DNA of 64,000 nucleotides. It comes from Massariosphaeria phaeospora (taxonomy: Eukaryota; Ascomycota; Dothideomycetes; Pleosporales). This document shows, piece by piece, positions 12,001 through 22,468 of the stretch. The stretch lies in the NCBI GenBank assembly GCA_011032825.1, contig JAADJZ010000016.1, positions 124,001 through 188,000 on the forward strand, given 5' to 3'. Position numbers and translations under genes: made by a program. Position 1 is the first letter of the stretch, and each line of letters begins with the position of its first letter. The notes beneath the pieces were generated by a model. That model was not told the origin of the DNA. It made no database searches and worked only from the letters and a program-made list of their open reading frames with translations.

Positions 12001-12662
12001 GCGGAATTATCATTGATGCTTGTTCCGTATGTCGGGCCGTCGGAGTGTACTTCATGCTCTGATCTCGTGGCTGTTTCGTGCGTTGAGATGTCGGAGCTTT
12101 CAGGATCGACTGAGTGGCTCTCTGGTCGAGGAGTGCCTTTTGTGATGCCCAGCCCTTTGTTTCGCGTCGATGATCGCCCGAGCCCAAACCAGCCGTGTTT
12201 CTTCACAGTTCCGCCGCTGTTCGGCTGATTTTCTTGGGGGTAGACCAGATGAGGCGCGTTCCCTCTATGTCTCGCAACGTTCGTATCGACGGTTATCCCT
12301 GGCTTGGCCGGTTTCCCCAGAATCTCTTTTTTCCGGGACCTCGCTCGTGTAATTCTTGCGGAGTAAGATCGAGAGCTGCGCTTCGACATAGCTCTCCGTG
12401 CGGCGATCTGTGCATCGCTCTCCGATTGTGTCTTCTCGGTGCCGGTACTCGGTATCATAATTGCTCCATTGAAATGTCCATTAAAGTGACCGTTGAAATG
12501 CACCAAGATGTGCCCATCTCCACTACCCTGGTGTGCCGATTCCTCAGAGGCGTGATCGGGACTGCTGTACGGCTGCGTACTCGTGGCTGTGGCTTTCGCC
12601 AGTGCGGTGGAGGGTTCCTGTTGTCCAAAAGGACGTGATTGTTCGGTACTCATGTTTAACAC
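9012..12662 (-). CDS. large single-pass membrane protein with disordered N-terminal region, function unknown
   Basis: A single uninterrupted frame of 1216 residues; a second Met at residue 4 may be the real start. Residues 1 to ~790 are Ser/Thr/Pro/Asn-rich and probably disordered and cytosolic. They include three tandem HFNG units (residues 55-66) and three imperfect Asn-rich repeats around 213-258 (AAQSN, AAQFN, TAQYN cores). A strongly basic KKKKNRRR stretch precedes a Cys-rich juxtamembrane motif, CFWCCGCC, and one hydrophobic helix at about 810-836. The remaining ~380 residues are predicted extracytoplasmic and end in a conserved-looking domain with Cys pairs and NIT/NGT N-glycosylation sites. 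This layout (basic inside, Cys cluster, one helix, folded outside domain) fits a type II membrane protein. I do not recognise the family and assign no function. The clustered cysteines could be palmitoylated; this is inference. Confidence 0.8.
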   Translation of the reverse strand: MLNMSTEQSRPFGQQEPSTALAKATATSTQPYSSPDHASEESAHQGSGDGHILVHFNGHFNGHFNGAIMIPSTGTEKTQSESDAQIAARRAMSKRSSRSYSARITRARSRKKEILGKPAKPGITVDTNVARHRGNAPHLVYPQENQPNSGGTVKKHGWFGLGRSSTRNKGLGITKGTPRPESHSVDPESSDISTHETATRSEHEVHSDGPTYGTSINDNSAAQSNGTSYTTNVNVNHAAQFNNTTHVNTIHTAQYNTIVSQSVKDPKTADALTAGSKTWQEISPWDRPIPIGISVPSDSVPDYSPYQSNRQRSESDTTLVTPSIIITPAQAMKSVWSPDTASDYTPGRASSIYSRATFNPNFHESNVPPVPALPADVLKPSTAKFGAEVQRDNGAVPVRPRNDTLDSAGTAFEEGYDDLPQKDRITSTATMFEEDEIPLRDRSMQYSALSLDTSAAPTPRRSQGWWNVITTPFVMSRTNSTWTQNGPSAGRTPDVPMMPHQYGVNRASPSSPSTYIWSATEKSPSIRGNSPLIPGSLSTAIITPEMRERGQFKQEPNSLDHDSEKLDSHLRQAARGVDYESAPSVKSHEGLIQGTHFHQQVTNGHDMRTTADGKSEDGRNFNGSISTTRASTAPHNDLSQTQRPLPTSDRNLASPLSTMSTSPEVGTATIGTVLMPRRVDEQSKPINVVVGLHDRRRSVTAQLANATPPPVHLAQTSPSVPQLTTVDFSTSRGDASRQSIPVFAPPPTFAYRSYFNQGHGSRSSTPTSFLELKEPKKHRKVADIMSCIPCVHRNSKDKGHAKKKKNRRRCFWCCGCCLVLMVLLAIIIPVVVVTTRKGDGGPANADPASPSNPSSSSKLLTVAGFPPIPTGVSTVAQPEAREENGCVAPATLWSCSLPKEQHESVKPNKPDQPNFKLEITHQEGSKARSLERAANPATAGAFVRSRFLTGRAAPDASPQPPSIEDMTLLGETTDDNHAPFEGEQTPFFISFQDPAGQESSRLAKRADSDDPTNITAVIPPPMLAKDGTAAPANLYPFPAAQPLRLYNQGKDDEHYGFYTYYDRSIFLKDVKSDTGRGGNPADTDGGSFKDAATLRCTFAQTRFLVQIWTRSERTKPLLQKAAAGSDTALKRPGSFPYPVTVTLDRHGGDFATKNLYCYRMETDGSIKNEPSKRGFQFEDRAFGGALVNGTQGRQNVKGPIDGGTGGCQCQWQNWLA

Positions 12663-14445
12663 TTTGTGGTATGCTAAGATCGTGATCGTAGGTGGTGTTT
12701 AGGCGGCTGAACTGTGAGAGGCGAGGGATTTGGTGGTAAAGGTGATCAGCTTAGTTGGCGGCGCATATTACGAACAATGCATTGTTCTCGTGGGCGGACT
12801 CGAGAGTAACCTGTAGTGGGGCTGAAACAAAAGTCGTTTGTGGTGGTGGTATTGTTCTATTGTTGGGGTCGTGAATAGACTTAGGCGAAACGCGAGAACA
12901 ATAGAAACAATGGTATTGTACAAAATGGAAAGTGAATAGAGAATATTAAGGAGTGTGTGGTGATAAGACGGAAAGTGAAAAAGAAGAGAGGAGGGCGCTG
13001 GTGAAGAAAAGCGAGGCCGTCGCGCGGACACGCGACTCCGGATATCTGGATAGCTTTCAATTACCCATGGGGCCTATCCGCCATCCTGCATACTGTATTG
13101 CTCCTTGTACAGACCTTCGCGCCTCGCTATGATTTGACGGAAGCGCTGGTCACGTTGGCTCGAGTGCAAGTCCGGTGGACGAAGCAAGAGCTGGCAATGA
13201 AGTGATTGGAGGTAGAGGCTCCCCGAAAGAGTGGATCCGCCTGTAGCGGGCGCCATCTCGCAGGCTTGAGGCTCATAGCCGCCCGAGATTCGCTGCCGTC
13301 GAAATGTACGACACAAACCTGGACCTGAGACGTCTGGGTAGGGGCCGGGCAGTCGTGGCCATGTCGGGATGATTGAGGTGAGGTTGAGGGAGCCAGTGAG
13401 GTGCGAGAACGTTGGGGGTTTACGCGCCGGGCCAGCGACTGGGCGCCAACCAAGCCGTCCCTGCAGCGTCGCCGTGCTGTTCCTGGCCCCCTCTCCGCTT
13501 GCTATGCATCTTCCCGAAGACGCGCAGCAGCGCGCAAATGGAGTCGAGAGAGATATATTAGGGCCTGGCCCGCAGTCAATCCAATATGGGCCTTCATGCA
13601 TACCGAACATCGACACTCGCCGGCTTGTACACGACCCACCATCCCTAGAAGACGGCTTGCGCTGCCTTGCTGTCACCCACGAGCTGAATGGAATGCATGC
13701 GGCAGGTTAGCTAGCACTGCTAGGTATGCGACGCGATGGTTGCAGTATGCTTCCCATGCTCTTGATAGGCTGTAGTAGGACAAGCACCATAGAACTTCCA
13801 CTCACAGCAACCAACCTCGAAGGACCTTCACTGCTCTGCAACCACCCCCGCTCGAGGCACGGCAGCTTCAGGACACTGGTGCACATTTCCCGCCACGGCA
13901 CCGCGTGAGAGGACCTGGACAGGCTCGAAGGTGAAGTTCCGCGCCCCTTCCGGGCCCATGATCGGACTACGGAACACAGCACTACTTTGTACAGGTAACA
14001 GAAGGTTGCACGCAATGCGGATCCGCGGGCACTGCGGTCGCTTTGTAGGTACACAGGTAGTTTGCAGGCCCCGCCATTTTCTGTAGAATCCGTTTGGTGG
14101 TATGGGCCGGAGGTGATCCGAGCTATATATGTATATGCTTCCTGTGGGTTGGGCTGCCTCTTGCGGCCAATGCCACCGCAGCCGGGTTGAGCCTCAGCAG
14201 CTGGTGAGCAGCCGGCCGCCGCCAGCCATGGCAAGGTCGCAATCGACCAAGGAGCCGCAAGAGGCAGCTGGTGAACGCAAAGGGGCATGGCGGCACTCAG
14301 CTTGTCAGGGCCAGCCAGGATCATATCGGCAGCTCCTAGCCAGAAAGCAGGTGCCAAGCCCCAAGCGTTCCCCAGTGCCCGCTGGACACGGTAGGGACAA
14401 TTTTACCAGTATCGCGACGCTCCTTTTCTGCTGCCACCTCTGCTC

Positions 14446-14450
<5 letters not shown>

Positions 14451-14480
<30 letters not shown>
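14451..14480 (+). repeat. hexanucleotide repeat (TGCTCC x5)
   Basis: Five perfect TGCTCC units on a pyrimidine-rich strand upstream of the mannosyltransferase gene. Confidence 0.85.
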
Positions 14481-14482
<2 letters not shown>

Positions 14483-14540
14483 ACGTCTGTATCCACGCGC
14501 ATGCTGTTGGCCGGCTCGCTGCTCCTCCCAACCCACCCGC

Positions 14541-14610
14541 TCCTCCTCCTCCTCCTCCTCGCCGCCGCCGCCCGCCGCCTCGCCGCCGCCTCGCCGTGCC
14601 CCGTGCCCTC
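14541..14610 (+). repeat. trinucleotide tract (TCC)n then GCC-rich
   Basis: Six TCC units run into GCC triplets and imperfect GCC/CTC repeats, strongly pyrimidine-biased on the plus strand. It is upstream of the mannosyltransferase gene and may lie in its promoter or leader. Confidence 0.75.
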
Positions 14611-15088
14611 TCCGTGCCCCCCGGCCGTGCTGCAACCGACCTCGGGACACGCCGTCGCCCCGGCCGTCCTCGACTCCTCGCACACCGCGAAGCTGCAATT
14701 CGGCTGTCCTCGGCCAGGACGGCGCGTCTGGGAGAAGCTGGCGACTTTGTGGCTGCCGTGACACGCGCAGGCAACACAGCTCCTTGTGCGCTCTGCACCT
14801 CGACCGCTCGACCGGGTCGTCACAAGCCACGCGCCAGCCGGCCGTCTTCATTCCGCGCAGCCTCTGCCACCTCCGTCAAAGTCATTCACCCTGGCTTCCC
14901 CGGCGTCTTTTTCCGCCTCTGCTGGCCAACGTCGGAGGCGCTCGTCGGCTGCAAAGCACCCTCCGAATCTCAACCTCACCGACTCTGAGACGCGAGGCAG
15001 ATTTGGGAACGCGAGCGGCATCCAGGGCAGCCATCTGGGGGCCGCCCTGCCGTCCATTCCCGGCACACCTGGGATACCCGGTGTTGAT

Positions 15089-16561
15089 ATGGCTTCGCGA
15101 TCACCCTCGCCGCGGCCTGGGGGTTGGTCCAGTCCCGGCCTAAACAGCCCATACGATGCCAGCGGCCGGGCAAGTCCAATGCGGGGATACGCGAACGGCG
15201 CCTCACAAAACGTCACTTGGGCTTCAGCTCAAGCGAGAAGTGCCGAGGTCAAGGGATACACAGCCTTCAGTCCCCGGAACCAGGGCTTCTTCGGAAGACA
15301 CTTTCGGAAGATCTCCACCCAACTTCCGTTCAGTTACGCCGAGAAGGAGAAGCTAGGACGCGGCCGATACCAGGGCAACAAGGTTATGCAGACTTTCAAA
15401 CGAATAGGCAGGAATTTTTGGCGGCTGCGGCGGTCTCTCGGATTGGTGCTACTACTTATCCTGAGCGTTATTCTTTTCTACGTTACGCGTAAGTTGCTGA
15501 CTACTGGAGTAGTTGGCGCAGGTACTGACGTCTACAGCATTACATCGTGTATATCGTCGCTCATCATTGGGGGGAGGGGGCAAGAAGTACGTTATCATAC
15601 TCGCCGCCAACCAGGGAGGCGGTGTTATGGAGTGGAAAGGTCCGCGTGAGTGGGCAATCGAGAGATACAGCGTGAAGAACAAGAAGAACTACGCAAATAA
15701 ATGGGGTTATGATTTGGAAATTGTGGACATGAGCACCAAGAAGAGATACGCCCACGAATGGAGAGAAAGTTGGGAGAAGGTGGATACGATCAAAAATGCA
15801 ATGCGCAAATACCCACATGCAGAATGGTACGCTGGACACGATTTGGGACTCATGGCATTGCTAACCTTACTAGGTTCTGGTGGTTGGACACAAATACCTT
15901 CATCATGGAGCCGTCATACTCTCTACAGAATCACCTCTTCAAACGTCTCCAGGACGTCAGTTACCGGGATATTCGGGAGTACAACCCCCTGAATATCTCG
16001 CACCCGCTGACCGATGAGTACTTGGATGCTGAGATTCTCTCACCCGTCGGTGATGGGAAAACGAACTCGATCAACATGCTTGTACCCCAAGACTGTGGTG
16101 GTTTCAACCTCGGCTCCTTCTTTGTCCGAAGGAGTGTTTGGACGGATAGGTTGCTAGACATCTGGTGGGACCCAGTTGCTTACGAGCAGAAACATATGGA
16201 ATGGGAGCACAAGGAGCAAGACGCTTTGGAGTACATGTACCAGAACCAGCCCTGGATCCGATCACATGTCGCCTTCGTGCAGCAACGCAAAGTCAACGCT
16301 TTTCCACCAGGCGCTTGTGGAGACAAGGGCGATGACCCTAACATTCATTATCACGAGAAGGAGAGAGACTTCATGGTCAATATGGCAGGTTGCGAGTGGG
16401 GTCGCGATTGCTGGGCGGAAATGTACAAGTACCGCCAGTTGAGCGAACGGCTCAACAGGAATCCGTGGGAGAGATTCAAGGACTTGATTAGCGACTCGAT
16501 CAAGCATAGGAAAGAATCGAAAAAGAAAGAAGAGAAGGGGAAGAAAGATAAGCACTCATGA
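15089..16561 (+). CDS. GT34 family alpha-mannosyltransferase (Mnn10/Mnn11-like)
   Basis: Three exons, 15089-15488, 15538-15826 and 15874-16561, with 47-49 bp introns, give 458 residues. The ~110-residue cytosolic N-terminus is Ser/Pro/Arg-rich. It is followed by one signal-anchor helix (LGLVLLLILSVILFYVTR), typical of a Golgi type II enzyme. The catalytic part begins at KKYVIILAANQGGGVMEWK. It contains EWFWWLDTNTFIMEP, the position of the GT34 metal/nucleotide site (here D-T-N rather than a strict DxD), then NMLVPQDCGGFNLGSFFVRRS and a C-terminal CEWGRDCWAEM. In yeasts such enzymes extend or branch N-glycan outer chains with GDP-mannose in the Golgi M-Pol II complex. The tail is a Lys/Glu-rich cluster. 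The start was taken at the first Met giving a normal Golgi N-terminus. The frame is open ~100 codons further upstream, but that part is unlike a transferase. Confidence 0.87.
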
Positions 16562-18106
16562 GTGTAGAACGGCCCAGTTCCATGAGCAATGGCACGAAGA
16601 TGACTATTTTGATTTTTGCCGACTATGATAATGCCGCTAGACCGGTCCACCTATCTTCCAGAATACCCGATATTTCGTCAGGGGGTTTATGCCGCCGTTT
16701 TCGATTCTCATATCCGTCAATTGGATCCACCTGTATCATAATCGTATAATGACTGGGGGCTTAATGTGTTTGGATTCCATCCCACGGTGTTGTTCTATCG
16801 TCATTCCATGGTTTTTCTTTCTGGTTGCGAGGACCTTTGACGTTGCCATGCGATTTCTGCTTCTCTCTCCAGCTCCTCGGGCATGAACCCTCTCTACTAT
16901 AGGTTATCAGGTGGTGGTTGTGGCGGCGTCCTGGCTTTTTCAATCTATAGTTATTCGTTGTGGATATAGGTAGACTTGCTGTAAAGCGGTCAAGCGGTGT
17001 GTATCAACAGGCTATCTTTGGATGAATAGTAATTGCATAATCCTTCAAATTTGGTTGCCTCGAGATGCGGTTCACGTTTTCGTACAGGCCGTCCAGCTCC
17101 ACTGTTCGATACTCCTCTCGTAATAGCTAGTCGATGAGGAAATATCGATTGGTGGATGATTGAATCAAATGATCCGCAGCATGAGCTCTGGGTTTCCTGC
17201 GACAACGAGTGCTCGCCGCCGTGATCGATACATGGTCCAAGGCTGCGGGTAGGTTGCGGGGCAATATAACGGTTGTTCCATGTCTTGCGTCCCCATAGGC
17301 GAACGTCGGAACGTAATGCGGCCAGCGACGACAGATCTCAACAATATGTAAAACTTGGACGGAGTACCAAGCTTACGGCAACGAAGAGCAGACAACTTGG
17401 ACGCTGTGTTTTCGAGGGATGATGTCTTACATGAGACTCGGAGCAGGTGAGCATGGCACAAATGTGCTAAGCCTCGAAGGGGAAAGGTGGCAGCTGGCCT
17501 GTGATTCGCTCACGGGGCTTACATACGTACTCAGATCATGTCCATTCGGTGGCAGTGTGACCCAGACCAGACCCTGCAGCGGCCAACACACACGAGTGCC
17601 GTGCCTGGAACTGGATTCAGGCTTCAGGACTTCTGTCTTTGTTGCTTATCCTCTGTGCCTCCTCCTCGACCTCCCCCAACAGTTTCGTTTCCCGGCCCTG
17701 TTCAACACGCGATCGGGTCAGCGCCCCACCGAGACCGGCGAGACGTCATTCCAAACACCGAACGGCGGCCGTGCGCGCGCTATCAACGTCCCCAGCCATC
17801 CTCTGGCAATAGCGTCCACTCGCGGCCCTAAACCTTATCTCCACTCGACGTCGAGTCGGGGCGACAACGAGGACGCAAATCAGGAAACATACCAGGACCG
17901 TCTGTATTGTGCCCCGTACTCCACCCGACTTACGAACGCTTCCGTGGACCCTGGGTTTCTTGCTAGAGACAAAGGATCCAGAACGGAACTGCTCCACTTA
18001 TGCGCGTATCCTTCCGCTAGTCGTCGACATCCGGTCGGAACCTCCAATATATTGACCAAGCGAAGTCGGTGTTGTTTTATAAGACTTCAGTACCCGCTAC
18101 GAGGCC
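16562..18106. other. intergenic region
   Basis: 3' flank of the mannosyltransferase and upstream region of the next gene. A frame of ~230 codons at 17419-18120 shows no domain, biased composition or splice support and overlaps the next gene's start; I treat it as chance. The last ~400 bp are C/T-rich, as in a fungal promoter. Confidence 0.45.
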
Positions 18107-19527
18107 ATGGAGAATCGTGAACAACACCAAGCTATGCGGATCAGACAGAGTGGAAACTCGGAAGGTCTCCTGCCGCCTAGTCAAGCCGCAGCATCTACCA
18201 CTGCATCCTCGCCCTCGTCGCCTCCTGGTAGACAACAGCACTCCGAAGGTATGTGGTTTCTCGCCATATCCTCCTTTCCGTCCCCAAGACCTCCGCTCTG
18301 CATGTTGTCCAACCTCAAACCTATTGATGGTTACCTTGAACGATGCTGACTATATCAACAGAATCGTGGGTCGAGATAGAATCCAGGCCATCCTCGTCTT
18401 CCCTTTCTTCCGCCGCCGAGGAGATTATCACCACCGGACTCAGGGTCCAACATGACTCGAATAACCATCGACACCGAAGACGTTCGCGGGGTGCCGGTCA
18501 GTTCCACGTAGGAACAGGGTATCGAGTAACAAACGCCGCGGGCGGCAGCAGTAGCCAGGAGGAATACGAAGAGAGCGAGAGCGAGTCTGATCGGGTCATG
18601 ACATCGTCAAATGAGGGCATCAGTTCGTCTCCCCTCCTCCAGCATGAGTTACGCCGTGGGTCACGGAACCCTCACTCAGTGGCCTCTTCCGAGACCATGT
18701 CAGAAAGGGAAGGGGATGATGAAGACGATGATGACGAAAACGCAACTGCCGTGAACTACCCGAGATCCTCTCGGCGACAGTTCGAGCCGCTGCCCAATGC
18801 TTTCTCTCATCCTCCGACCCAGCCTATGATCAGAGACCAGTCCGGAACAACTACTGCACCTCGGAGGCCTCAAGCTCGACCTGGAGCGCAACGACACTCC
18901 TTTCCCCAGCACTCTCCCTACAATGTCATGGCTCCTAACTACCAGCCCGACCATGATGAAGCACTGAGGGCTAGTCTGTCGACGCTCCTATCTGCAGCTG
19001 CTGCCGTCCGGGGTCTACCAAAACCGGGACAGACGCGTAGTAACCATCCTCCCTCGTCCTCTCGAATCGATCCGACAAGTCTCCGTCTAGTCCCAGAATC
19101 CGTGGCCTTGGGCGACATAGCGGAGGATACAGGCAGCAACCGAGTCTCTTCTCCCCGCACAGCTAGCAGCGACCCCTCCGACAGGTCCAAACGAAGAGCT
19201 ACCTCGGCCGCCAACCCCAGCGTAAGAAGTAGCAGCAAAGACCGCCGCGCCGTCAAGAAAGCACGCAGGACAGGTCTCTCGGTCGATCAAATCAGCCCAA
19301 CTCTACTCACTTGGATCGCAGCTGCCGGTTTTGTTTTCCTCGTGAGCGCCTATTCCGCTGGTTACGTTAACGGCAAGAAAGCTGGTCATGCCGAGGCTAT
19401 CGGTCAGATCGGCGCTGCGGGCAGTGAAGCCGGACGGTGCGGTAACGAGGCCGCGTCCGGAGTACGCGGACCGAAATCAGGTCTTCGAAGGCTGTGGACG
19501 AGTGGCGTGGGCGGTGTCCCTGTCTGA
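18107..19527 (+). CDS. disordered protein with one C-terminal membrane segment, unknown function
   Basis: Two exons, 18107-18248 and 18362-19527, with a 113-bp intron (GTATGT..CAACAG), give 435 residues. Exon 1 is Gln/Ser/Pro-rich. Exon 2 opens with ESWVEIESRPSSSSLSSAAE, which looks like a short conserved motif ahead of a long Ser/Arg/acidic disordered region (an acidic EGDDEDDDDEN run is at about residue 170). A basic stretch (SSSKDRRAVKKARRTGLS) precedes one hydrophobic helix, LLTWIAAAGFVFLVSAYSAG, about 60 residues from the end. It is followed by a Gly/Ala-rich segment (GYVNGKKAGHAEAIG) and a short basic tail. The topology suggests a membrane-anchored protein facing the cytosol or nucleoplasm. 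I do not recognise the family. Confidence 0.7.
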
Positions 19528-20486
19528 TCTCGTTATATCTAACCCACCTCCTACGATTTTCTGGAGGACAAAGGGCGCGAGGTAACGAAGACGGCATGTG
19601 TATAGGCCGGTTCGATGCATTGGAGGTCTTAATACTTGATGATTTAGGCGCACGCACGCAACATGGAAGTTTCACTTTTTACTGCGTTTGAACTACAAAT
19701 TTTACTGCATATTTTTCCTTTGTTAGAGATACCTGAGGTTGATGTAACGGCGATTACACTGGGAATTTTCTTCATCAGGCAATGGGACGGAGTCATGGAG
19801 GAAGTTACTCCGGCCTGCCTGCGGATTGTTGGCACAGATTGACTTCGATGGCACATGGCAGATATATATCTTTATTTAGCATGACAGCAGATTTTCCTCG
19901 TATCTTCTCTTCTCTAACTTGCCGGGTTTTAGCTTATCATAAGTTCACATCAAAATCATGAAGAACCACATATATCCAACGACCAGTGTTCACCAGCGGT
20001 CACTCACTTTGCTACTGTCTATAACTGGCCGATTGCAGGATTCAAGAGCGAACGAAGATCGAACGTGGTTTGTGTTTCTTCTGCACCTATGGTCGTATGT
20101 GGAGGATCAGCGTAGTGTCTTAGGTTGAATGAACGGACAAGCAGAATTTTTTAAGAGAGTGACACTGCTACTGAAAAGAAAGCTAGTTGGGGCAGGCTGT
20201 GGCAGGCTGTGTCATGCCTCTAATGGTTATTTCAATCAGTACGAGATGTGTTGTCTTTCTGGTCTATCCCAAAGTTAGTTTGTATTCTACGTCTACTGCA
20301 CTATATGATGCGTTGGTTGGAGACTAGCTCAATCTCAGCTAAGGATGGATAGGTTGCAAGTCGCCCATTTCCGAGGTTCGAAATAAAAAGGCCATTGCCG
20401 GAGCTCTTATAGGGAGGGACTGGCATGCCCTTCTATCGGAATGAATATCTCAAGTGCAACAAGCCAATCAAGTATTCGCATGCAAC
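19528..20486. other. AT-richer convergent intergenic region
   Basis: 3' flanks of two convergent genes. No gene is seen. A 10-bp direct duplication (GGCAGGCTGT twice) occurs near 20195-20215. Confidence 0.5.
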
Positions 20487-21668
20487 TCAGAGTTCATCGA
20501 AGCTGCGGAGCCTTTGGTCGTTCTCCAGATGCTCCATAGATAGAGCCTCTGAAGTCTCGCTCCTGAAGCTCGGTGTTGTAGGGGAAGATGCAATGATCGC
20601 TTCCTTTGCAGAATCTGGTATTGGGGCATCCGGCAGTTTAGCCCTGGCGGCGAAATCGAGAGCGTTTGGGGAATCTTCGGTGTGGTGCGCTAGTCGGAGT
20701 CGGCTGAATAGCATTAATAGGAGGACCATGCCTGCGATGGCAGCGACAACGCTCCAAAGGACGCGGAAACGTCCTAAAAGTTGTAAGTATTCTGCCGTGT
20801 AACAAAGGGTGTGTGGATAACATACTTGTCGTCCTCACGTCCCATTCAGCTTCGGCTTTTGCCCTAGCTTCGACGCGTTCTTTGGCCTTTGCGAGCCTCT
20901 TGTTCAGCGCCTGAGACTTCTCTTTGCCGACGCTTATTCGTTCTTCCAACGCAACGACCTGTTCTTGTTGTGTACCGAAGTCATTGAAGCCTTCAAACTG
21001 GGTATGAATCTCGTCAACCAGCTCTTCCGCATCCGATGTGAAGTTCTTGTGCAGTTCTTTGGTCAAACCAGAGAGGTCTTGAAGGCTGCCGATGGTCTGT
21101 CGCAGTACGGATATCTTCTCGAGGATAGAATAGTACGTATCGTCGAGGCGCCGAGAGGTTTTCAGTGATTGGTCGGAGAGGTTCTGAAGAGACAATCGGA
21201 GTTCTCTAGTGTCCATGTTAACACGGGCGAAACTAGCGATCTGAAGGAAAACGAGCCGTACCCCTCGCTCGCTTTGACGATTTCACGTTCTCTTGAGACA
21301 TCTTCCGGCCGGACCGGCTTCACTGACACAGGTTTACGTGATGTTTCCTTGTCCGGACCGACATTCGCATTACTCTCCCGCCTACTATGCGAAGGTGAGT
21401 TGTCTTTGCTCCGGCTTGCTTGCTTCAGGAGATCGCCGAAACTTGTAGGTGGGTGCAGTTGTATCGCAGACTGGACCGCCTCCTTGGCATGGCGTGAGCG
21501 GCGATGGTGATGGTGCCGATCTGAGTGGTGATGCAGCGAGTGAAGATGCGCTCTTCTACCCGAAGTCTCTGGATCGGTTATCACGCGCGACGGCGAACTA
21601 GGCTGGAGGAGGTTTGCGCGAAAAGGCTGAGGCTTGTGGTGCGCTAAATTGGGGTTGAAAGGTTCCAT
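20487..21668 (-). CDS. coiled-coil protein with one C-terminal-half membrane segment, unknown function
   Basis: Three exons, 21262-21668, 20826-21205 and 20487-20773, give 357 residues. The first intron is 56 bp (GTACGG..CACTAG) and contains an ATG that could mislead gene finders. The N-terminus is Pro/Ser/His-rich (HHHSDRHHHHRRSRH at about residue 46). The middle is a long heptad-like helical region from LRLSLQNLSD to KAEAEWDVRTT (~125 residues, many Leu/Glu/Lys). One hydrophobic helix, LWSVVAAIAGMVLLLMLFSR, follows after a basic RRFRV, then a ~70-residue acidic/Ser-rich tail. Helical bundle plus a single anchor resembles SNARE-like, tethering or nuclear-envelope proteins in general layout only. 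I do not recognise the family. It is convergent with the gene at 18107-19527, which also carries a single C-terminal-half anchor. Confidence 0.72.
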
Positions 21669-21995
21669 CCAGAAGGCATGGTGTCAGTTGGGTGCAGCGA
21701 GCTGTGAGCTACCTACTTCCAAGGTTTCGTCACCGCATGCGCTAAGCCTAATATAGAAAATTTGGATATTGAGTTACTCTACCACCATGCGCCACGCTTT
21801 CAAGGTGATGGGTTACTCTTCTAGTATTTTGTACCAAGCTTTCTGGCTGCCCGGACTGTTCTACTCCGAGTTTTAGCTGTGGACGATCGGTAGTATGCGC
21901 TCTCTTTGACGTGGAGCTGACCTAGGTCGGGCACACCTTAACCATCCTCGCATTGCGGAAGACCCTTGACTACTGATTTCTCATGCAAGGTGTTC
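21669..21995. other. intergenic region
   Basis: Upstream of the coiled-coil gene and downstream of CGR1, both read leftward. No further gene is seen. Confidence 0.5.
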
Positions 21996-22468
21996 TCAGG
22001 ATTTCAGCATCTTGTTCCGCTTCTCTCTCCGCTTTAAGCGTTCGACACGCTTCTTGTGCATTTTTTCCCCCATCTTCTGGTATCGTGCTCGCTCTTCCTT
22101 GGCAGCTCGTTTGGTTCGGATTGCGTCGATGCGTCGCTAATGTCAGGTTAGAGAAATATACCTCGTCGTCCGTTTTGCGCTGGCATACTTGTCGCTCTGT
22201 TGCCTTCTCATCCTTCATTTCTTTCTCCTTTGCTTTGACCGTAGCTAGAGCCTTCCTGTCTAGCGCACGCTGTTCGAAAGACTGCTGACCTGCTCTCGGT
22301 CGGAAGGCTGTCTTGGTTTGGTGCCATTGCTTGCCTACATCACGGTTGCGATCAGTATGGCGCCACTGATTCAGGTCGAGGGCGGAGTGGCTCACCATTC
22401 ACCCGCATTCCTTTGACGGTGGGCGCTCCTGCGGTGGGCGCGTCTGGAGTTTCGATCGTAGCCGACAT
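21996..22468 (-). CDS. CGR1: Cgr1 family rRNA-processing protein
   Basis: Three exons, 22396-22468, 22189-22334 and 21996-22136, with introns of 61 and 52 bp, give 119 residues, the usual length for this family. After a short Thr/Pro-rich start comes the family core: [20 protein letters not shown], then a long highly charged helix ([32 protein letters not shown]), ending in the hallmark [20 protein letters not shown] and a final Leu-Lys-Ser. In yeast Cgr1 is a small nucleolar factor needed for 60S pre-rRNA processing. The start at 22468 gives a normal N-terminus and is the only Met in frame with exon 2. An unspliced reading of exon 2 starts within intron 1 and is misleading. Confidence 0.93.

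Larger units (their letters stand above)
12663..15088. other. divergent intergenic region with microsatellites
   Basis: 2.4 kb between two divergent genes. The overlapping frames on both strands in the GC-rich part (13.0-14.8 kb) are low-complexity and unsupported. Two simple-sequence blocks (14451-14480 and 14541-14610) lie 500-650 bp upstream of the mannosyltransferase start. A TATATATGTATAT block is present at about 14124. Confidence 0.5.

Noticed and set aside
17419..18120. 233-codon frame upstream of the gene at 18107
   Set aside because: No domain or splice signal; it overlaps the next gene's promoter and start in another frame.
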